A stretch of 64,000 bases of DNA from Polynucleobacter sp. MWH-UH35A (lineage in GTDB: Bacteria; Pseudomonadota; Gammaproteobacteria; Burkholderiales; Burkholderiaceae). Under the pieces are notes generated by a model. The model saw only the letters and a list, made by a program, of their open reading frames with translations. It had not been told where the DNA came from and did no database searches. The stretch covers positions 1,896,560-1,960,559 of the forward strand of contig NZ_CP061285.1 of the NCBI RefSeq assembly GCF_018687075.1, in the 5' to 3' direction. Made by a program: the position numbers and the translations under genes. This document shows positions 45,964 to 54,281 of the stretch, piece by piece (position 1 is the first letter of the stretch; every line of letters starts with the position of its first letter).

Positions 45964-46035
45964 ATTTCCCTAGGGCACCCCTTAATAGTGGGTTTTACTA
46001 AATCTGCAGGGTACACAGCCTTATTGTGCCTCGGC

Positions 46036-46713
46036 CTAGCTTTCGCCTTTGTTTCGGGAGGTGTCAATACCCAAGGCTTTGAGTTTGCGATACAAATGGG
46101 TTCTTTCAAGACCCGTGTACTCTGAAATCTTCGTCATGCTGCCACCCATGATTTGCATTTGATGTTCGAAATACGCCTTCTCAAACAAATCTCGCGCCTC
46201 TCTTAAGGGTAAATCAAAGTAAGTTTTTGCAATACCGCTGATGTACTCACCTTCGGGGGGAGTTTGCGCCGGCTCCGCCGCTACCTGCTTAGGGGCCGCC
46301 ACAGCACTTGCTTGAACGGCTCGCTCTTGCTCGGGCTCAACATGTTTTGGAGAACTCTCCAAAGCCTTACTAACTGTCTTCAAAAGCTTTTGTAAAGCAA
46401 TTGGCTTTTCTAAAAAATTTAGTGCGCCGATACGGGTTGCCTCAACCGCCGTATCAATAGTGGCGTGACCAGACATCATCACTACGGGCATGGTGAGCTG
46501 TCCTGTGTTGGACCATTCTTTTAGTAACGTAATGCCGTCTGTGTCTGGCATCCAGATATCCAACAAGACAAGGTCTGGACGCATTTGTTCGCGAATAGTG
46601 CGCGCCTGAATAGCGCTCTCTGCAGAGTAAACAGTATGGCCTTCATCCGTAAGGATCTCATTGAGAAGCTCACGAATTCCCATCTCATCATCAACAACCA
46701 AAATACTAGCCAT
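46036..46713 (-). CDS. Response regulator, NtrX-like, without AAA+ domain
   Basis: A 225-residue response regulator. The receiver domain has VVDDE, the phosphoacceptor in LVLLDIWMPD, MMSGH and the Lys of FLEKPI. After a Pro/Ala/Glu-rich linker comes a Fis-type helix-turn-helix (KISEYTGLERTHLYRKLKALGID). The central sigma54-activating AAA+ ATPase of classical NtrX is absent, so it should work as a sigma70 regulator. It is paired with the NtrY-like kinase gene two bases upstream. Shortened NtrX forms of this kind are typical for this lineage as far as recalled. Confidence 0.88.
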   Translation of the reverse strand: MASILVVDDEMGIRELLNEILTDEGHTVYSAESAIQARTIREQMRPDLVLLDIWMPDTDGITLLKEWSNTGQLTMPVVMMSGHATIDTAVEATRIGALNFLEKPIALQKLLKTVSKALESSPKHVEPEQERAVQASAVAAPKQVAAEPAQTPPEGEYISGIAKTYFDLPLREARDLFEKAYFEHQMQIMGGSMTKISEYTGLERTHLYRKLKALGIDTSRNKGES

Positions 46714-46715
46714 TC

Positions 46716-49025
46716 TTAGGCTGCCTCTTTTGCTAAATTCATAAACAAAATTGATACTTTCGCACCAATGACTTCTTCACCCTGCATGCGGTTCCGAATT
46801 TCAATTTTGGCAGAGTGGTCATCAATGATTTTCTTGACTACCGCTAAACCCAATCCCGTACCTTTGCTTTTAGTCGTTACATAAGGCTCAAAGGCTCTTG
46901 CCATTATCTTAGCTGGAAATCCAACCCCACTATCACTTATTGTTAACCGCACCGCATTTTGAGCTATGCCATTGTGCTCACCATAAGGCACCAGCTCTGT
47001 CTTTACTTCCACTGGACTACTAGGATTGGGGCCCTCTAAGGTCGCATCTTGAGCATTTTGTAATAAGTTATGAATCACCTGCCGCAATTGTGTAGGATCA
47101 CCCAGAATTTCTGGACAATTTGGGTCTAGTTGGGTTCGTATAGGGCTGCCTTCGTAAAGGCCCAAAATTTCAGAAGTGAGGGTGTTGATTGAAACGGGCT
47201 TTAATTGTGGTGACGGCGTCTTAGCAAAATCCCTAAAGTCATTTACCATTTCTTTCATGGCTTGCACCTGACCAATAATAGTTTCAGTGCTGCGATTAAT
47301 CATCTCTTCTTGTTCAGGGCTCAGCTTACCAGCAAGCTTATGCTGCAATCTTTCAGCCGAAAGTTGAATTGGAGTGAGGGGATTTTTAATTTCATGGGCA
47401 AGGCGTCTAGCAACCTCACTCCATGCAATCGATCTTTGCGCACTCACCACATCAGTAATGTCGTCAAAAACCACCATACGCAAATCACCCGTAAGCTCGG
47501 TCCCTCGCACGAATAAAGTGACACCCAGCTCATTTTCAAATTCATTTGTACTGTGTAGTTGGATTTGTTTTTGCCACACTGGTGCATTCGTCTGCGCAGG
47601 TTTTTGCTCGGCTCCGCTCTCACTCAGCACTGCTAACTTCATGGTTGCGAAGCCTTCTTTTATCGCGCCTTCGAACTCTACCAAAGCAGGATTACTGCTC
47701 AGCGGCCTTCCATCGAGTTGCGTAAGGTCCTGACTAAAAATGCGATCTGCGCCTGCATTACTAGAAACCACGTTGTAGTTTTTATCAAAAATACATACGC
47801 CCGCAGTCAAGCTGCCTAATACACGCTCTAAGAATGCCTTGGACTCCTGCAAAGAAGTACGTGTATCGGCCAACTGTCTAGTCATCACATTAAATTGCCG
47901 TGTCAACATACCCAGCTCATCACCAGTATCGAGCTCTGGCTTGGGCGATAAGTCGCCCTGTGCGACCGCTTGTGTACCCTTGAGAAGCATGAGAAGGGGG
48001 CGGGCGAGCTGTCTGCCCAACATGAGGGCCAAAGTAATTGCCACAAATACTGCAAAGAAGAGGGTAAGTGTCAATGTCCCCACAAACATCTTGCGCAAGC
48101 CTGTGCGGCCAAGGGCCTTTTCTTGATACTCACTATAGGCAGACTCCACTGCGAAAATATTCTTGGCCAAAGGGGTAGGGATATAGCGCACCAGTTGTAA
48201 AAAATACTTATCGTCTACGTCTTTTCCTGAATCTAATTTGCTATGAAGGGCCTTTTTGCGAACTATTGGAATAATTGCCCTGACTCGATAGCCACGCTGT
48301 CCACCTTCGACTTCAATTTGATCTAAAAAAGTCATCCCCTTCTTTTTAAATGCTTCTGTAATGACATCGGCACTTGGTGCAGGGAAATATTTTTTTGGCT
48401 TTACCTCGCTGGTGAAGATCAAATTACGCTGCATATTGAAGAGGCTAACCTCTTGAATACCAAATTGATTACGAATTTTCATCACCGCAGCAGCAACCTG
48501 CTCCGTTGTTGCTCCTGATGGGGTCTGCACAATCTGTTCGGCAATGAAGTTGCCTTCACCCAAAATTTCTTCTTGCGCCACTCGCAAGGTAACGCGCCCT
48601 AACTCCAACCCTGAATTCAGCGCCGTCTCCACTTTGACGTCAAACCAAGTCTCAATACTGCGCGACACGAACTGCAAAGAAACGCCGTACAAAATTAGGC
48701 CCGGAACAATTCCGACCAAAGCAAAAATCATGGCCAGTTTTGCTATCAAGCGAGTGCCAAAGTGTCCCCGATACCACCGCACAGCAATAACAACTACCAG
48801 GGTGCAGATGACTAGAGTTAAGCAAATTCCAATCACCACATTTGCTGCATATAGCCAAATAAAATAATTGTCGAAAAATTCCGTATTCGAAGAGGCGATA
48901 GCCAATAGAACCAGTAGCAGTAAGGCAAAGGCGCCGATTACACCGATCGTGATCGGAATTATTTTTTTGCTCCAAGCTTTAGATGTAAAAAAGCCCGGGT
49001 CCAGCATGGCCGCTATCGATCTCAT
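46716..49025 (-). CDS. Sensor histidine kinase, NtrY-like
   Basis: A 769-residue inner-membrane kinase. Three or four membrane helices near the N-terminus and another near residue 310 frame a periplasmic sensor part. Then follow a HAMP domain, a PAS-like stretch (LERVLGSLTAGVCIFDKN), the dimerisation/phosphoacceptor box RRLAHEIKNPLTPIQLSAERL with the His, and the ATPase domain (HNLLQNAQDA, DSGVGFP, TKSKGTGLGLAV). NtrYX systems control nitrogen, redox or envelope responses; the signal here is unknown. It overlaps the DUF4390 gene by four bases. Confidence 0.92.
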   Translation of the reverse strand: MRSIAAMLDPGFFTSKAWSKKIIPITIGVIGAFALLLLVLLAIASSNTEFFDNYFIWLYAANVVIGICLTLVICTLVVVIAVRWYRGHFGTRLIAKLAMIFALVGIVPGLILYGVSLQFVSRSIETWFDVKVETALNSGLELGRVTLRVAQEEILGEGNFIAEQIVQTPSGATTEQVAAAVMKIRNQFGIQEVSLFNMQRNLIFTSEVKPKKYFPAPSADVITEAFKKKGMTFLDQIEVEGGQRGYRVRAIIPIVRKKALHSKLDSGKDVDDKYFLQLVRYIPTPLAKNIFAVESAYSEYQEKALGRTGLRKMFVGTLTLTLFFAVFVAITLALMLGRQLARPLLMLLKGTQAVAQGDLSPKPELDTGDELGMLTRQFNVMTRQLADTRTSLQESKAFLERVLGSLTAGVCIFDKNYNVVSSNAGADRIFSQDLTQLDGRPLSSNPALVEFEGAIKEGFATMKLAVLSESGAEQKPAQTNAPVWQKQIQLHSTNEFENELGVTLFVRGTELTGDLRMVVFDDITDVVSAQRSIAWSEVARRLAHEIKNPLTPIQLSAERLQHKLAGKLSPEQEEMINRSTETIIGQVQAMKEMVNDFRDFAKTPSPQLKPVSINTLTSEILGLYEGSPIRTQLDPNCPEILGDPTQLRQVIHNLLQNAQDATLEGPNPSSPVEVKTELVPYGEHNGIAQNAVRLTISDSGVGFPAKIMARAFEPYVTTKSKGTGLGLAVVKKIIDDHSAKIEIRNRMQGEEVIGAKVSILFMNLAKEAA

Positions 49026-49603
49026 CGCTTGATTAAATTAGGTCCAGCAGAAGAAAATGGGAAGCGATACCAATCACTAGATACATTCCAGTCGCGATTA
49101 TTGAGTGCGTTTACTTGAAATGGTTTTGGCAGCTTACTAAGATCCAGGTTCATACGCATGCTGGCAGCATAAGATTTGCCAGGGTCTAGTTGAGAACCCT
49201 CCATGACTCGCCATCCACCAATACTACCCACTGCTTGTAATGCCTCAGACATCGTTTTGGCAGAAAAAGTAAAGCCCTCTGAAGCAATTCGATACTGCTG
49301 TGTTAGCGGCTGATAAGACAAACGTGTTTGTCTTTGCACCAGCGCAGGTTTTTCATCAAACCAATACCAACGTGATCTCGTTAAATCAAACTCCGTTTGA
49401 AAATATAAGACAACGCCTTTTTGTACCGCATCCTCTAAGCCCGGAGACAACTCAATCTGAAAAGTAGCATTGAGAAGCCAGTCGTTATCCACCTTCTCTA
49501 ATTCAAAGGATTTGATCTTGATGCCTTCTGCGCTCACGGCGGTTGAAAACACACCTAAGGCCATCAAGAACAAAAAGAGAAATTGTTTAATTCTTCGGCT
49601 CAT
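49022..49603 (-). CDS. DUF4390 domain protein
   Basis: A 193-residue exported protein with a signal peptide (FLFLFLMALGVFSTAVSA). YFQTEFDLTRSRWYWFDE and RLSYQPLTQQYRI are typical of DUF4390. Its function is unknown. It is placed between rsmB and ntrY with four-base overlaps on both sides, and this order is kept widely in betaproteobacteria, suggesting a role together with the NtrYX sensor. Confidence 0.88.
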   Translation of the reverse strand: MSRRIKQFLFLFLMALGVFSTAVSAEGIKIKSFELEKVDNDWLLNATFQIELSPGLEDAVQKGVVLYFQTEFDLTRSRWYWFDEKPALVQRQTRLSYQPLTQQYRIASEGFTFSAKTMSEALQAVGSIGGWRVMEGSQLDPGKSYAASMRMNLDLSKLPKPFQVNALNNRDWNVSSDWYRFPFSSAGPNLIKR

Positions 49604-50916
49604 GGCCCATTTTTCTTAAACAAAGCATAGTAAAAACCATCATTTAACTCGCCAGGCAAAATCTGGCCTGGAGCGTCTAATCGTACCGCATCGGAGTGTT
49701 GCTCAGCAAACCAAATGGCCTGATCATTACCTTCCTCCAGGAATATCGAGCAAGTGACGTATAAAAGCGTACCTTCCACTTTGAGCATTCGCCACGCCTG
49801 ATGCAAAATCGTGCGCTGTCTTTCTTGCAGGGCTCTGATATCCGCTTCACGCCTGAGAAATGGGATGTCAGGGTGGCGCGAAACGATTCCGGAAGCCGAA
49901 CAAGGTGCGTCGAGCAGAATCTTGTCAAACAAAACACCATCCCACCATGCAGCTTTTGAGGCATCACCACGCAACACTCGAACCTTCTCAGAACGCAAAC
50001 GCAAGCGGTCTAGATTGCCCCCAATTTTTCCAATGCGGTCACCATCTAACTCCAAGGCCTGCATTGAACAATCGGCCATCTCCAACAAGTGTGCTGTTTT
50101 TCCACCAGGGGCAGCGCAAGCATCAAGAACAAGTTCCTCCTCCCGTGGCTTTAATATGATTGCCGCTAACTGTGCACCAGCATCCTGAACAGAAACAGCG
50201 CCCGTATAAAAGCCCGGCAGGTCCGATACGGGCACAGCTTCAGGCAACCAAAGTGCAGAGGGCAGTTGAATTCCTGCCAATTCATTTACTGGTTTAGATG
50301 AAATTCCTGCATCAGATAATAAGGATTGGTATTGCTCACGAGAGTATTGCTTTTGATTTACACGCAAAATTAATGGTGCACGCCGAGCTTGTTGAAACAA
50401 AATAGATTGCCAGGCCTTTGAATAGTTGCGCTTTAGATTTGCTCGCCACCAAGCAGGGACGTACATTGGAATTGGGTCGGGTGGAAAACGTTTCTCACCC
50501 TCTGGCGGGTTTATCACTAGGCTGACCTTGCGCAGGACTGCATTCACCATGCCTTTTGCATACATAGTTGGGTCATATTCACCACAAGCCTTGACCGCCT
50601 GATCAACAATCGTGTGCGCAGGGTAGCCCTTACCTTCGGCGGGGGTTTGTAAAAATAAGGCGATCGCAACACTTAATAAATGATCAACCTCGACAGGCGG
50701 TGCCTTTGGAATAAATTGCTTAATGAGCTCATGAGATCGCACCCATTTACGCAAAGCATCAAAACTCAGACTCTGAACAATAGGACGCTCATGCGGCTCC
50801 AACTGATCCAAAACTTCTGTGAGTGATCTACCGTCCATTACCTCGCTAATCGCTTGTGCAGCAATCGTGATTGCCTCAGAAAGCGGAAGACTGCGTGGTG
50901 TTTTTTGATCAGTCAA
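49600..50916 (-). CDS. rsmB: 16S rRNA (cytosine-967-C5)-methyltransferase RsmB
   Basis: A 438-residue Fmu/RsmB enzyme with an N-terminal NusB-like domain and a C-terminal SAM domain. VQDAGAQLAAIIL, LDACAAPGGKTAHLLE (SAM motif), LLDAPCSASGIVSRHPDIP and YVTCSIFLEEGNDQ hold the two catalytic cysteines. It overlaps the DUF4390 gene and follows htpX by one base, in the common order fmt-htpX-rsmB. Confidence 0.94.
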   Translation of the reverse strand: MTDQKTPRSLPLSEAITIAAQAISEVMDGRSLTEVLDQLEPHERPIVQSLSFDALRKWVRSHELIKQFIPKAPPVEVDHLLSVAIALFLQTPAEGKGYPAHTIVDQAVKACGEYDPTMYAKGMVNAVLRKVSLVINPPEGEKRFPPDPIPMYVPAWWRANLKRNYSKAWQSILFQQARRAPLILRVNQKQYSREQYQSLLSDAGISSKPVNELAGIQLPSALWLPEAVPVSDLPGFYTGAVSVQDAGAQLAAIILKPREEELVLDACAAPGGKTAHLLEMADCSMQALELDGDRIGKIGGNLDRLRLRSEKVRVLRGDASKAAWWDGVLFDKILLDAPCSASGIVSRHPDIPFLRREADIRALQERQRTILHQAWRMLKVEGTLLYVTCSIFLEEGNDQAIWFAEQHSDAVRLDAPGQILPGELNDGFYYALFKKNGP

Positions 50917-50917
50917 A

Positions 50918-51784
50918 TTAGTTTACTCCGGGGTATACCCCGTCTTTTGCCATACTCATTAGGCGCGCCACTCGCTCTTCAGTTGGTGGATGTGTTGAAA
51001 AAAGTTGTGCCAAGCCACCTGCGCTCAGGGGATTGAGAATCATCATCTGTGCCGTTTCTGGATGTTGCTCGACTGCTTGAAACGGAATCCCTTGAGCATA
51101 GTTGTGAATTTTTTCCAATGCATGTGCCAGCGCCTCCGGATCAGAGCTAATCTCTGCGCCACCGCGATCAGCCTCGTACTCTCTTGCGCGAGAGATGCTC
51201 ATCTGAATCAAGCTTGCTGCTATTGGCGCCAAGATTGCAACCATTAAGCTCGCGATGGGGTTATTGGGCCTGCCCTCAGAGTCTCGACCACCAAAAAACA
51301 TGGCGAAATTAGCTAGTGCTGAAATGGCGCCGGCCATAGTTGCGGCAACCGTCGATATCAAAATATCCCGATGCCGTACATGCGCAAGCTCATGAGCCAT
51401 TACGCCACGCAATTCACGATTAGAGAGGATTTTCAAAATGCCCGTGGTTGCTGCAACAGAGGCATGCTCAGGATTGCGCCCCGTTGCAAATGCATTCGGA
51501 GCATCCTCGTCAATCAAAAATACTTTGGGCATAGGTAAGCCGGCTTTTTCTGATAATTCTTTTACCAATCCATAAAACTGAGGCGCCGATCTCTCGTCGA
51601 CTTGCTGCGCATTAGTCATCTTCAACACCATGGTGTCAGAAAACCAATAGCTGAAAAAGTTCATGCCAATAGCCATCAGCAAAGCCATCAACATGCCCTG
51701 CTCACCACCCAACATGCCGCCAACCACGATGAATAGAGCGGTAATGGCTGCCATCAATATAGCGGTCTTTGCAAAATTAAACAT
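50918..51784 (-). CDS. htpX: Membrane metalloprotease HtpX
   Basis: A 288-residue zinc endoprotease that removes damaged membrane proteins. The HEXXH motif is in [13 protein letters not shown], with a further Glu in [13 protein letters not shown]. Four membrane helices are visible. The proteobacterial pattern ([16 protein letters not shown] and [14 protein letters not shown]) is complete. It is embedded between fmt and rsmB, two and one bases apart. Confidence 0.96.
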   Translation of the reverse strand: MFNFAKTAILMAAITALFIVVGGMLGGEQGMLMALLMAIGMNFFSYWFSDTMVLKMTNAQQVDERSAPQFYGLVKELSEKAGLPMPKVFLIDEDAPNAFATGRNPEHASVAATTGILKILSNRELRGVMAHELAHVRHRDILISTVAATMAGAISALANFAMFFGGRDSEGRPNNPIASLMVAILAPIAASLIQMSISRAREYEADRGGAEISSDPEALAHALEKIHNYAQGIPFQAVEQHPETAQMMILNPLSAGGLAQLFSTHPPTEERVARLMSMAKDGVYPGVN

Positions 51785-51786
51785 TT

Positions 51787-52785
51787 CTACTCCTTTGCTT
51801 GAAATTGCAATAATTTTTCACCAGGATCTTTTGGCTGCAGACATGTTTTGGCGTCCATTTTTTTACCCCCGGACTTTTGCATCTCCAAAACCTCCAGAAC
51901 CCCTTCACCACACTGTATATATGCACCACTATTACTAAAACCAAGGATGTCACCTGGATTGCCAGTGGCTTTTATTTCTTTGGTGTCTGCAGCCCTTGAA
52001 TTCCAAAACTTGATTGTCTGCCCATTGAGATTGCTACTGGCTCCCGGAAAGGGATTAAAGGCACGAATGCGCTGATCAATTTCTTTGGCGCTTAATGACC
52101 AATCAATTTCTGCTTCACTCTTTAGTATTTTTTCAGCATAGGTAATGCCAGCATTTTCTTGTGGAACTCGAATCAAGGATTTGCCTTGCTGCAGGTCATT
52201 TAAAACATCAACCACTGCTTTTGATCCAAGCTTTGCCAACCGATCATGCAAGCTGGCGCTGGTCTCATCATTCGCAATGTCAAGATCGGAAACCAACACC
52301 GTATCTCCAGTATCCAAACCCGCATCCATTTGCATAATACAAACGCCCGTCTTCTGATCGCCCGACTCAATCGCTCGCTGAATCGGCGCTGCACCACGCC
52401 AACGAGGCAGTAGCGAAGCATGGATATTAAAACTACCGTATCTACCTGGCCTTTCGCTAATATCCAAAATTTCTTGCGGCAAGATTAAGCCATAAGCCAC
52501 CACTACCATGGCATCAAACTCTATGGAAGATAGCTGCTCATATGCCGCTTGTGCTTGAGCTTGTTTTTGTGGATCTGCGCTGTTGCGACGCAAGGTTTCT
52601 GGCTGCAATACCGGAATATTGTTTTGCAAGGCGAACTCTTTTACAGGGCTTGCTTGCAAGTGCATACCTCTACCAGCACGACGATCTGGCTGAGTGAGGG
52701 CTAAAACAATTTCATGACCAGCATCGTAAATTGCGCGCATCGCTTGCGCTGCAAATTCAGGGGTTCCAGCAAAGACGATTTTCAT
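51787..52785 (-). CDS. fmt: Methionyl-tRNA formyltransferase
   Basis: Formylates initiator Met-tRNA using 10-formyl-[20 protein letters not shown] starts the Rossmann part; the catalytic site is in [20 protein letters not shown] with the Asn/His and [11 protein letters not shown] with the Asp. The C-terminal OB-like domain runs from about residue 205. 332 residues. It is downstream of def by eight bases, the usual def-fmt pair. Confidence 0.97.
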   Translation of the reverse strand: MKIVFAGTPEFAAQAMRAIYDAGHEIVLALTQPDRRAGRGMHLQASPVKEFALQNNIPVLQPETLRRNSADPQKQAQAQAAYEQLSSIEFDAMVVVAYGLILPQEILDISERPGRYGSFNIHASLLPRWRGAAPIQRAIESGDQKTGVCIMQMDAGLDTGDTVLVSDLDIANDETSASLHDRLAKLGSKAVVDVLNDLQQGKSLIRVPQENAGITYAEKILKSEAEIDWSLSAKEIDQRIRAFNPFPGASSNLNGQTIKFWNSRAADTKEIKATGNPGDILGFSNSGAYIQCGEGVLEVLEMQKSGGKKMDAKTCLQPKDPGEKLLQFQAKE

Positions 52786-52793
52786 TGGTGCGC

Positions 52794-53309
52794 TTAGCGC
52801 TGACCCGCTAATTCTTTGGCGCGCTTTTTCATTTTTTGAGAGATACGAGTCCGCTTGAGAATAGATAAATACTCTACAAACACTTTTCCCTGCAGATGAT
52901 CTAGCTCATGCTGTAAGCAAACTGCTAACAAGCCGTCAGCATCGATCTCGAATTCTTTACCGTCAATATCTAAAGCCCTCACCCGAATCTGTGCAGGTCT
53001 TTCAACCTCGTCATAAAACTCAGGAACGGATAAGCAGCCTTCGCGCCAAGATTTGGTTTCAGTGCTTGACCAAATAATCTCTGGGTTGATAAAAACCATC
53101 AACTCATTTTGCTCGTCAGACACGTCGATCACCACGATGCGCTCATGAATATCTACTTGCGTTGCGGCTAAACCAACGCCGGGCGCCTCGTACATGGTGT
53201 CAGCCATATCGGCGACAATTTTTTTAACGCGAGCGTCAACCTGCACCACAGGTTTAGCAACCTTGTGCAAGCGTGGGTCTGGATAGCAAAGGACAGTTAA
53301 CAAAGCCAT
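52794..53309 (-). CDS. def: Peptide deformylase
   Basis: Removes the formyl group from new polypeptides. The three motifs are present: [10 protein letters not shown], the EGCLSVPE with the Cys ligand and [13 protein letters not shown] with HEXXH. ATG 53309 ([15 protein letters not shown]) is preferred to ATG 53324, giving 171 residues. It is divergent from dprA, and the two share about 71 bases of upstream DNA. Confidence 0.96.
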   Translation of the reverse strand: MALLTVLCYPDPRLHKVAKPVVQVDARVKKIVADMADTMYEAPGVGLAATQVDIHERIVVIDVSDEQNELMVFINPEIIWSSTETKSWREGCLSVPEFYDEVERPAQIRVRALDIDGKEFEIDADGLLAVCLQHELDHLQGKVFVEYLSILKRTRISQKMKKRAKELAGQR

Positions 53310-53380
53310 ATAAGAATTATCCAACAGAGCTATCAGTCTGTCCTGATTGTTGCAATTCCCCTAAAGAACAAAATTGGATT

Positions 53381-54082
53381 ATGCAAACATCGCGCACATC
53401 TTCCCCGGTTGCTCAAATCGATCAAGGCAGCCCTCATTACCCAACCCAACTCCGTGATTTATACGACCCGCCTAAGTCACTCTATATAGAGGGTGATATC
53501 AACCTTCTCAAGATGCCCATGATTGCCATTGTTGGCTCTAGAAGCGCCAGCCCAGAGGGCTTAAAAAATGCAGCTCTATTTGCACAAGCATTATCGAGTG
53601 CAGGGGTTCTGATCCTTTCTGGATTAGCAAAAGGGGTTGATAGTGCCGCCCATCAGGCGACGATTTTGCTGGGGCCTAAACAACGAACTGCAGCGGTTTT
53701 GGGTACGGGAATAGACGTGGTCTACCCCAGTCAAAACTTCGCCCTGTCTCAAGCTATCAGCAAGCAGGGTCTTTTGATATCCGAACTACCCATGGGGGTC
53801 GGACCTCAAGCGCATCACTTTCCTAGGCGAAATCGCATTATTGCGGCCCTCGCTCTTGGCGTTGTAGTGGTGGAGGCGGCCGAAAGATCGGGCTCCCTTA
53901 TTACTGCTCGCTTAGCCGCAGACCTAGGTAGAGAGGTCTTTGCTATTCCTGGACCCATTCATAGCGCCAATTCTGCCGGTTGCCACCTATTGATTCAGCA
54001 AGGGGCAAAACTGGTCTTTAGGCCCAGTGACGTCCTTGAAGAACTGCATTTATGCCTAAAAACGCAGTTTAAATGGCATTAA
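53381..54082 (+). CDS. dprA: DNA processing protein DprA, short form
   Basis: A Rossmann-like protein that loads RecA on incoming single-stranded DNA during transformation. Core motifs are intact: AIVGSRSASPEG, LSGLAKGVDSAAHQ, AVLGTGIDVVYP, FPRRNRIIAAL and GSLITARLAADLGREVFAIPG. From ATG 53381 the protein has only 233 residues; the N-terminal SAM-like domain and the C-terminal winged-helix domain of usual proteobacterial DprA are missing. An upstream GTG at 53273 would extend it, but the added 36 residues look unrelated. The core suffices for activity in some species. Confidence 0.9.
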   Translation: MQTSRTSSPVAQIDQGSPHYPTQLRDLYDPPKSLYIEGDINLLKMPMIAIVGSRSASPEGLKNAALFAQALSSAGVLILSGLAKGVDSAAHQATILLGPKQRTAAVLGTGIDVVYPSQNFALSQAISKQGLLISELPMGVGPQAHHFPRRNRIIAALALGVVVVEAAERSGSLITARLAADLGREVFAIPGPIHSANSAGCHLLIQQGAKLVFRPSDVLEELHLCLKTQFKWH

Positions 54083-54281
54083 AGAGGGTTTTTGTACAAA
54101 AACTGGGGGGGGATTAACCCATCTAAAACAAGCTAAAAATAGGGGTTTTTGGACTTTTCCCAATTTATCGGTTAATAATAAAAAAGGGGTACGCAATTGG
54201 CTAAGCCTGATTTTGGTTTAAATTGTCAATCCGTTTTACCCCAAAAAAACATCATTTCTAGCTCAAATTTAGGCAAAACGC
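54083..54281 (+). promoter_or_regulatory. Gap between dprA and topB
   Basis: About 200 A/T-rich bases without a credible frame. In many relatives a small smg-type gene lies between dprA and topB; it is not found here. The region should hold the topB promoter, but no clear box pair was identified. Confidence 0.4.

Noticed and set aside
54083..54281. smg-like gene between dprA and topB
   Set aside because: No credible frame; the gap is A/T-rich and too short for the usual product.
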